Positions 56,979 through 64,000 of a stretch of 64,000 nucleotides of DNA are shown here, piece by piece. The stretch's first letter is position 1. The number at the start of each line of letters is the position of its first letter. The stretch is from Zanthoxylum bungeanum. Taxonomy: Eukaryota > Streptophyta > Magnoliopsida > Sapindales > Rutaceae. The notes beneath the pieces are model-generated. The model did not search any database. It saw only the letters and a program-made list of their open reading frames with translations, and had not been told where the DNA came from. The translations under genes and the position numbers were made by a program. The stretch covers positions 62,001-126,000 of the forward strand of contig SKCR01015057.1 in the NCBI GenBank assembly GCA_019454045.1. The letters are read 5' to 3'.

Positions 56979-57893
56979 TTAGTCAAGGTAGTTGATACAT
57001 TCCAGGATTTCAGTATCTAGCTCGCTGTCAGTCATGTTGGTGATGCACGCTTCAAGTGTATATGTAGGATTTAGCTCAGTATCATGATCGATACTATCAA
57101 CAACATCAACTCTGAAGCATTCTTCTTCATTTTCATCGCTCGAGAATTTCATGGCTTTGAAAACATTAAAAGTAACTTTTTGGTCCTGAACTTTCATGGT
57201 TAGTTCTCCTTTTTGTACATCAATCACAGTTCGTCTTGTCGCCAAGAATGGTCTTCCAAGGATGATAGGCACATCTTTATCTTCTTCCATGTCAATGATA
57301 GTGAAATCTTGCTGGAAGAATGAGTTTGTCGACTTTGACCAGCACATCTTCAACAACACCTCTTGGAAATACGAGAGTTCGATCAGCAAGTTGTAATGAG
57401 ACTGAGGTAGGCATTGCTTCTCCAATTTGCAGTTTCCTGTAAATAGAAAAATGCATCAAATTAACACTTGCACCTAAGTCACATAAAGCCTTACCGATAT
57501 AGTGTTCTCCAATGGTGCATGGGACAGTGAAACTGTCAGGATCTTTCAGCTTTGGTGGAAGTTTCCTCTGAATAATGGCACTGCATTCTTCCGTCAATGC
57601 TACTGTCTCGTAATCTCCCAATCTTCGTTTTTCGTGAAAGAATGTCTTTCATGAATTTTACATAGCTGGGCATTTCTTCCAACGCTTCTGCGAATGAGAT
57701 GTTGATATGCAGCTTTTTGAACACCTCCAGGAATCGAGAAAACTGCTTGTCCAGTTTGTGTTTTCTGATGTCGCGGTGGAAAAGATGGAGGTGGAGTGAT
57801 TCTTTCTAATTTTTTTTCCTTTGCTTCTTTTTCCTCCATCTGTTGCTCTTGCTTATTTTGGAACTTCTTTTTTGGATACCTTGATTCCAACAT
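56979..57893 (-). pseudogene. pol: Athila-B minus protease, frameshifted
   Basis: Three frames. One (57292-57621) carries ECSAIIQRKLPPKLKDPDSF and the active site DLGASVNLMHFSIYRKLQIG. A second (56979-57425) carries KDVPIILGRPFLATRRTVID and KVTFNVFKAMKF. The third (57600-57893) is the linker. It corresponds to residues 1-280 of the fused ORF in Athila-B plus. Confidence 0.92.
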
Positions 57894-57917
57894 CTTTGTT
57901 GATTTCAGTACCGCTTT

Positions 57918-59239
57918 TCAAAGTAATGGCTTGACATTGCTCCTTCCCTCGGTTCCTTGGATTTGGTTCTGTGTTGCTGGGGGAAGATTACCTGGCGGTC
58001 TGTAACTTTGAGCATTGGTTAGTTGTCCGATTTGATTCTCCAGTGCTTTGATGGAAGCATATTGGTTCTGAAAGATAGCATCATATACTGCTTGTTGCTT
58101 TTTGAACATCTCTGCAATCCATTCTTTCATTTCTAGTTCTTTTTCATGTTCCTGACCTTTGTTCTGCTGTTGAAATCCAAGTGGTGGATTGTTCTTTTGT
58201 CCTGAATTGTTGCTCCATGAAAAATTGGGATGATTCCTCCACCCTGGGTTGTAGGTGTTGGAATATGGATTGTTCCCCTGTCTGTTGAAATTGTTGACAT
58301 AATTCACTGTCTCTTCAAGTTGGTTTGGTTCTGGTGCTCCTCCATATGGTGAACTTGTGGATCCAGTGCTGAGAGCCTCCATGAATTGCATATCTAATCC
58401 AGCTTGGCGTTGACTGCTGTATTGGCTCCACTTTCATAAATTCCTGCAATTCTTTGGATCATGCTCCTTCTATTGGCCACAATGAATTGTTGTTGGCCAT
58501 TTCTTCGATTAGTCCCAGGCTTGATCTTCTCCTTTTGCCATTAAAGCTCCTCCAGTAACAGCATCGATTGTGGTTCTCATCAGTCCAGAAAGTCCATTAT
58601 AGAAGGTTTGGACTTGAAGTCATTTTGGAATCTCATGGTGAGGACATTTCCGGAGCAAATCTTTGTACCTTTCCCAAGCTTTGTAGAGAGTTTATGTGTC
58701 TTGTTGCACAAAGGATGTGATGCCATTCCGCAGCTTTCTAGTTCTGGCTGGTGGAAAGTACTTTGCAAGAAATTTGGTGGCTAAAGTGTTCCAAGTTGTG
58801 ATGGAACCTGCTGGTAGTGAATGTAGCCCAGCTTTAGCTTTGTCCTTCAAGAAGTATGGGAAAATACGCAGTCTCATTGCTTCTTCCGCTTCTCGGTTGT
58901 AATTGAAAGTGCCACAAACTTCCAGGAAGTTGCTGATGTGGGAATTAAGATCTTCAGTTGTATTCCCCCCAAACTGAACTGACTGCTGAATCATCTGAAT
59001 GCATGTTTTGATGTCACCCGCATTTTCTGGTAAGGGAGGAAGTACAATACAAGAAATGAGTCTGTCAACCACCGGAATGGTTCTATCTCGAATGGGAATT
59101 GGTGGTGCAACCTCCAAAGGTTCAGGTTCCATGTTGACTAAAGCTTCTTGACCTTCTCGCCTTTCCCTTGACAACTGTCTGATGGTTCTTTCAATTCTGG
59201 GTCAAGCGGTCGGAGTTCAAAGCTTCTGGTTCGTCTCAT
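57918..59239 (-). pseudogene. gag: Athila-B minus gag
   Basis: It starts at ATG 59239 (MRRTRSFELRPLDPE), shifts near 59170, then 58692-59174 carries CGTFNYNREAEEAMRLRIF and SITTWNTLATKFLAKYFP. Stops near 58690 and 58400-58580 follow. The final frame 57918-58391 is the Asn/Gln-rich C-terminus (NNFNRQGNNPYSNTYNPGW). It lacks the 17-bp duplication of the plus copy. Confidence 0.9.
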
Positions 59240-59349
59240 AAAGGATTCTGAGAACCTGAAACACAAAAAAAACAAAAAAAATAAGTAAAAAGAAATTAGA
59301 TACAAGTAAAGGTATCTAACCTCTAAACTAATAGTGAAAAATAAATAAG

Positions 59350-59367
59350 TCCCCGGCAACGGCGCCA
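59350..59367 (-). promoter_or_regulatory. Athila-B minus primer-binding site
   Basis: Minus-strand TGGCGCCGTTGCCGGGGA, identical to the plus element's PBS. Confidence 0.95.
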
Positions 59368-59373
59368 AAAACT

Positions 59374-61481
59374 TGACCAGCGTAAACACACACGTATAAC
59401 TCAAGCGCATGTATCGTTCAAGTAGTATAAAAATATCGATCCCACGAGGACTTAATTCCTACTGTTGTTATTAATTGTTGAATCTATTATTTACAAATAT
59501 CTAATTAAATGGAGAAGAGAATGATTGTTTGATTGGTTGAATGTGGTTTTCCTTAATTAAAATAAATAAATAAACAAAAGAAAATACTAAGGAAAATAAC
59601 AAAAGACTCAAAGATTTAGGGTTGTGAATCTTTCTAATATCTTTTAAAAGATGAAGTGGTTATTTTATGTTTGTGTAATAAATTGGTTTACTAACTGGAA
59701 CACTAAATTATGCAAAAGCCTCTGTCGATGGTCAGACGCAAATACCCAGTTTAACCCAATTGAACCATATGTCTATGTCAACCAAATTATCTGGATTCAT
59801 TAAGTTTAAGTTCCAATTATGGCTACCCCCGCCCGACAGGTATATGTCTATCCTGTAAGGAAATCTATTAAAGGGTTATCTATCCTCAAGGAAGATCGTG
59901 GGCTATTAAGTCTAAGGCTGAAACCTAAAATTCATTTGTCAAGTTATTTTAGATTTACCACATCAATCTTATTGGTGATCAGACAACAAGAAGCATTAAG
60001 CTTAATACTTAATAAGTAACCTTTAAATTACCCAAACTATAAAATAACCCCTTATAAACCGGTGATATTGGAATTCATCACAACCCCAGATAACTAACTT
60101 AGTTATGACACATAACTAGGGCTAGTAAAAACTTAAATAAAATAAAAGACATAAAGTAAAATGCTGAAAAGTAAATTGCTGAAAAGTAAATGACATAAAG
60201 TAAATGCTGAAATTAAATATTGAAAATTAAATGCTGAAAAGTAAATGCTGAAAGTAAATTACTGAAAAGTAAATGCTGAAAGTAAATTGCTGAAAAGTAA
60301 ATTGCTGAAAAGTAAATGTGAAAGTAAATTGCTGAAAAGTAAATAAAGTAAAAGTACAATAAAAGAAAATGCTGAGGTAAAATGATCCACTTTTATTACT
60401 TCTATTTTAGATATCTCTTTTAATATAATATATTATATTTGCATGATAATACCAACCAGCCATATAGGCGGTATCCAGATTAAGTCAAATTAATAATTAA
60501 TTACCAACCGACCAATCAGGCGGTATCCAGTTTAGTCAGGTTAAAACCAATTTAAATAATTACCAACCGACCAATATGGCGGTATCCTCGTTAAGTCAGG
60601 TTTTAACTAGTTATATATTATAATTAAGGGAGATTAATCTAAATATTAGTAATAAAAGTTTTACCTTTTACCCCAGCAAATGGGAGTTACCTCATCATTA
60701 CTGAAAAGTAAAAACTGAAAATTAAAGAAAGAAAAGTATTGTGCGTAAAAGTAAATTGCGGAAAGTAAAAACTGAAAAAGTAAAGAAAAGAAAGTGCGAA
60801 ATCGGAAATTAATTACTGAAAGCTGTAAATAAATAAACAAGATACAATCTTCTTAGTATTCTTAAGGAATTCCTTAGAAGAAAGTATGAATTTACAAATG
60901 AAATGGCTTGGTATTTATAGGCAAAATTTTGCCTCCATCAAATCCATTATTAATTGCTCCACTAATTGCTCCACTAATTGCTTATCATGTTTGGTGGTGA
61001 TTTGATAATTTTTATTATTAATTTATTTTTTACTTTGAAAATGATTGAAAATGACTTTAATAATTACACACAACATACTTCTTGATGGTTCATCAATTTC
61101 GGGAATGAAATCTTCAGAATTGGAAATTATTTTGTCTTTCAAAGTTGTAGATCTTTAAGTCTTCTTTAATATGAAACTTGAATCAGCTCAATCCGATATT
61201 GGAGTAAAAAGTTATGCATACGACAGATGCGTAAAATTGGAATTTCCAAAACTACATCGTTAAAACGCCTTTTCAAGTTTCCAATCTCCAAAATTAATAT
61301 GTCAATTCCAATTTTTGCCCTTATTTGACCCACATTTCATCCTAAATGATTTCATTGTGTCCCAATATTATTTTATCTTCAAAATAAACTAAAACATATC
61401 AAAACGTTCATCAAACCCGAGAAACTAAACAAAATATTAAGTAAAAAGAGCGATAAATATTGATACATTTTCCGCTCATCA
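59374..61481 (-). repeat. Athila-B minus 5' LTR
   Basis: 2108 bp. On the minus strand it starts TGATGAGCGGAAAATGTATC at 61481 and ends near GCTGGTCA. Repeat block at 60150-60360 and GATACCGCC units at 60460-60600. It aligns with 41737-43903 reversed. Confidence 0.9.
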
Positions 61482-62026
61482 GGTGAGTCAAAAGATTTTG
61501 AAAATGAGAAAGCATATCATATCTAGCTTAATAGGAAAATACAGAGCACTTTAAGACATCTAGGTTGGTTTGACCCATCAGATCTCAATTTTTGAGACGA
61601 AATCACTGAGTTGGCTTACTTAGGAGTCAGGTTGTGACCGAAACTTTACACACACACACACAATGAGTCTGGTTTAGATGATTTATTACAGAACTTGGAT
61701 TTAATTTGCGTTGAGTACATTGAAGGATCTTTGATTTCATCGGTAGACATTCTTTCAGGACAATATTATGTGCAACTACCAAGACTATTTTATGTGTTTT
61801 ATTATTTTTGCATGATTATATGTGCATGTGAATGACGTTTGTGGGTATCGTCGTTGTAAGTCTTCACGAGACTATAACTCGTCTACTAGGACCGCCTAGG
61901 GATTTAAAGGCTTGTCACTTACCTAAATGTAATTGTGATCCATACGAAAGTGGCCCTTAATTTAGTTACTTTTGTTTTTTTTATTTAGTTTTTATTAAGT
62001 ATTTTGCTTCGGATTAGCAAAATCTT
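61482..62026 (+). other. Athila-A 3' UTR, resumed after the Athila-B pair
   Basis: Non-coding. It has a short CA microsatellite (61649-61661) and the conserved 3' UTR box (61845-61960). Confidence 0.7.
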
Positions 62027-62040
62027 AAGTTGGGGGTGTT
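62027..62040 (+). promoter_or_regulatory. Athila-A polypurine tract
   Basis: AAGTTGGGGGTGTT directly before the LTR start TGATAAGTG. Confidence 0.88.
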
Positions 62041-63280
62041 TGATAAGTGTGATTTATACCTGCTTATTCCACATTTTTAGCTTATTATTTTGTTAGGTTT
62101 CGTGCCATTTTATTTGCTTTGTAGTTTGTTTTGTGTTTTATTGATAGGAAACATTAAAGCATGAAACTTGAGGTAAATGGAAGTATTTTGGAAGCTTAAA
62201 GATATAAAGGAATCAAGCCTGGGGGTAAAATATGTGAAACAAGTCATCCTGGCAGCGGAGCTGGCGTCACAATGCCACCAGCCATGGATAAAACACCACA
62301 ATTTCCCGAGAGGTTGGTGTCACGACACCACTTCTTGCGTCGTGACGCCCCAGACGATTTTTCAGCATTATAAGGAATCAGTTTTCTATATAAATAATGA
62401 CTCTATGACTTCCCTATAAATACATAAGTACGTCCAAAACCATAAAGAAAAGAATTAGACACAAGAATAGAGCTATGGACACATAATTTAGAGAGATCCA
62501 ATGAAGGAATTGAAGAACGACAAAAGGAGACATCTGAAGATGAAGGATTCGATTCAGATTTTATCTTATTATTTCTTTCTATAAATTCTAATGATGTTCA
62601 ATATGTTCTTGAGTCAGATTTCATTGTTCTTCTATTTAGTTATGAACTAATTTTATTATTCTAGAGGATGATGTAGCCTATACTTGATTTCGTGTGTTTG
62701 ATTGCCAATTAACTATTATGAAGTTTTAACTCAGTTTATTTATATTTTCTTGTGTTTAATGCTAAAGGTTTGCTGGAAACAAATTAGATGATTTCATAGT
62801 TAGAATATATCATTTGGGATTTTGAATAGGGTCTAGAAAATATAACGTATGAATTTTATAGAGTTCGGAATGCCTATAATTCCTTTTAAGTCATTGACAA
62901 AGAATCATAAAGCATGATGAGTTGTTGATTATTTGATTTTTATATGGATATCGGTAATTAATAATATTTTCATTCAGTACTCGGAAGAGATAGTAGAATA
63001 ATTTAGAATTTTTGGCTTATAAACTAAGAAATTGAGTAATAATTATTGGCACGATAAAACATACGAGATAATTAGGTGAAATCAGACTTTAAAATTTATC
63101 TTACCCTGATATTTTTTAATTAAAACGTTTTGACTTTTTTTTTTAGTTTATAATTTTAATTTAGTTTATTTTAAATTAATTTCTAAATAAAGTTAAGTTT
63201 ATATTATATTACTGAGTGTGAATTTGATTTCAATCCATATGAGTTCTTCGACGCTCTATATTCAAACTTTACTAATATTA
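62041..63280 (+). repeat. Athila-A 3' LTR, truncated
   Basis: It matches 15580-16209 and then 37991-38150, including the 430-bp middle (62690-63120) absent from the 5' copy. It stops at ACTAATATTA where a new LTR begins. It contains a GC-rich part with GCGTCGTGACGCCCC (62337-62351). Confidence 0.85.
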
Positions 63281-64000
63281 TGTTGGTTTCTAATTAGATC
63301 CCAAGATCATTATAAGCATGAAATAATGTGTGAATACATCAAAGGAGATAGCGGAATACTCACATCGATCGGTTGAGACGATTTGATTAAGAACAAAACT
63401 CATTTCCCTCCAAGGTTCACGCCAAACAGCAAGCAGTCCACTGCCTTCATTTTTCAGTTTTGGTTTACCTTTTGAGCTTCGAACGTGGGTGGGTTTCCCT
63501 AACACCTTCGTATAACTCTCGGAGTGTGCTAGCACTTGATTTTTGCCACAAAAATCAACATTTTCTTGCTTCCATGGACGCCATTTTCAGGCAGAACAGA
63601 AACATTTCTCAGCCCCTTAAGCGTGACTTTAGGGAGAAGAAGAGAGATGAAGTTGATGTGTTAATTTGGTAAATGGTGTAAATCATTTCATTTATATATT
63701 TTTCAAAATAAATAAAATGATTTTCCATTTAATTTAACTTTCAAAAGTCAAATATACCAACTTTAATTACCTTGAGTGTTTCACACTCTAACATCAATGT
63801 CCATCAAGTCATATCAAGTCTATATCAAGTGTCAAGTCACATCACTCAAAGTGACAAGTGATTTGACGCTTGAAGCGACTAGCGATTTGACACTTGATGT
63901 GACTAATGATTTGATGCTTGATTTGACTTGCGTGCCGCACTCAAATTCGAAATACGAAAGTGCTCGTAAATAATCTCGGGCTCGGGTTCGTTAATTCCAA
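63281..64000 (-). mobile_element. Copia-like LTR running out of the window
   Basis: It starts TGTTGGTTTCTAATTAGATC and has the layout of the Copia-2 LTR end read from 25662 on the minus strand (GTGTGAATA, then ACTCACATCGATCGGTTGAG against ACTTACATTGATCGGTTGAG). Orientation is inferred as minus from this likeness. No PBS is next to it, so this is the 3' end of a minus element or a solo LTR. The frames inside are short and without domains. Confidence 0.55.
63835..63940. repeat. Short tandem repeat with GATTTGA core
   Basis: Four or more units of AGTGATTTGACGCTTGA-like text, 24-30 bp, inside the last LTR. Confidence 0.8.

Larger units (their letters stand above)
50194..61481 (-). mobile_element. 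Athila-B minus: longer sister with pol and cargo
   Basis: Minus strand. Full 5' LTR (59374-61481), PBS (59350), gag, protease, RT, RNase H, integrase, cysteine-rich gene, LOG pseudogene, PPT, and a 3' LTR (50194-51656) lacking its last 630 bp or so. Every polyprotein domain is recognisable, but stops and shifts break it. It shares cargo order and most non-coding landmarks with Athila-B plus. Confidence 0.9.
15580..63280 (+). mobile_element. Athila-A: outermost Ty3 element enclosing most of the window
   Basis: LTR start TGATAAATGTGATTTATACC at 15580 matches TGATAAGTGTGATTTATACC at 62041, and the two LTR copies stay alignable by eye to about 630 bp and again at their ends. Between them are an Athila-type PBS (38196), a decayed gag-protease (38334-40826), the post-pol motif GACGTTAAACTTAGCG, a 3' UTR and a PPT (62027-62040). 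RT, RNase H and integrase are absent, so it is a deletion derivative and non-autonomous. It has been split twice: by a Tat-like element in its 5' LTR and by the Athila-B pair in its 3' UTR. Its 3' LTR is cut short by another LTR at 63281. Confidence 0.85.

Noticed and set aside
53991..59239. Endogenous pararetrovirus
   Set aside because: Integrase with HHCC and DD35E, LTRs, PBS and PPT show a Ty3 LTR retrotransposon; no movement protein or coat-type motif was seen.
15575..63280. TATTA on both sides of Athila-A as its TSD
   Set aside because: The right-hand TATTA lies at a truncation point of the 3' LTR, which lacks its normal end, so the match is most likely chance.

Overview
This is a gene-poor stretch of a plant (angiosperm, probably dicot) nuclear genome, made almost entirely of LTR retrotransposons nested inside one another. 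The evidence is the primer-binding sites (PBS), polypurine tracts (PPT), 5-bp target-site duplications (TSDs), Copia and Athila/Tat-type Ty3 protein motifs, AT-rich spacers and the absence of any ordinary intron-containing host gene, tRNA or rRNA. The species cannot be named from this window.

Left part (1-15579). A Ty3-type LTR runs in from the left edge (1 to about 2504). Beyond it lies degenerate LTR/Copia debris into which a structurally complete Copia element (Copia-1, minus strand, 2923-12450, TSD ATATA, two 2401-bp LTRs) has inserted. Its gag-pol is broken by several frameshifts. More Copia debris, a TA/TG microsatellite and a hairpin-forming minisatellite follow.

Right part (15580-63280). 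One large Athila-like element (Athila-A, plus strand) frames almost everything. Its 5' LTR (15580-16209 plus 37991 to about 38185) is interrupted by a minus-strand Tat/Ogre-like element (16210-37990). That element has no coding region and carries a 5.6-kb satellite-like array in its 3' UTR. One of its LTRs is itself interrupted by a plus-strand solo LTR of the same family (17038-28596, TSD CCCGA/CCCGG), and that solo LTR is interrupted by a decayed Copia complex (Copia-2, 17724-25662, TSD TCAAC). Athila-A keeps its PBS, a decayed gag-protease remnant, its PPT and a truncated 3' LTR.

The 3' UTR of Athila-A was invaded by the most interesting part: two members of a second Athila-like family (Athila-B) joined tail to tail, B-plus (41737-50195) and B-minus (50194-61481). 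B-minus retains recognisable gag, protease, RT, RNase H and integrase, all broken. B-plus has lost RT, RNase H and most of integrase, so that protease reads in frame into the integrase C-terminus. Both carry, between integrase and the 3' LTR where Athila elements usually have an env-like gene, the same two extra genes. The first is a small basic cysteine-rich protein resembling the nucleic-acid-binding proteins of carla-like plant viruses. The second is an intronless LONELY GUY (LOG) gene, the cytokinin-activating phosphoribohydrolase. The LOG ORF is intact in B-plus (217 aa) and disabled in B-minus. The two units form a roughly 4-kb inverted repeat around a 0.65-kb spacer, a natural hairpin-RNA configuration.

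The window closes with the start of another Copia-like LTR (63281-64000) that truncates Athila-A. All nesting, homology and domain calls come from reading the sequence by eye; no alignment or database search was run.
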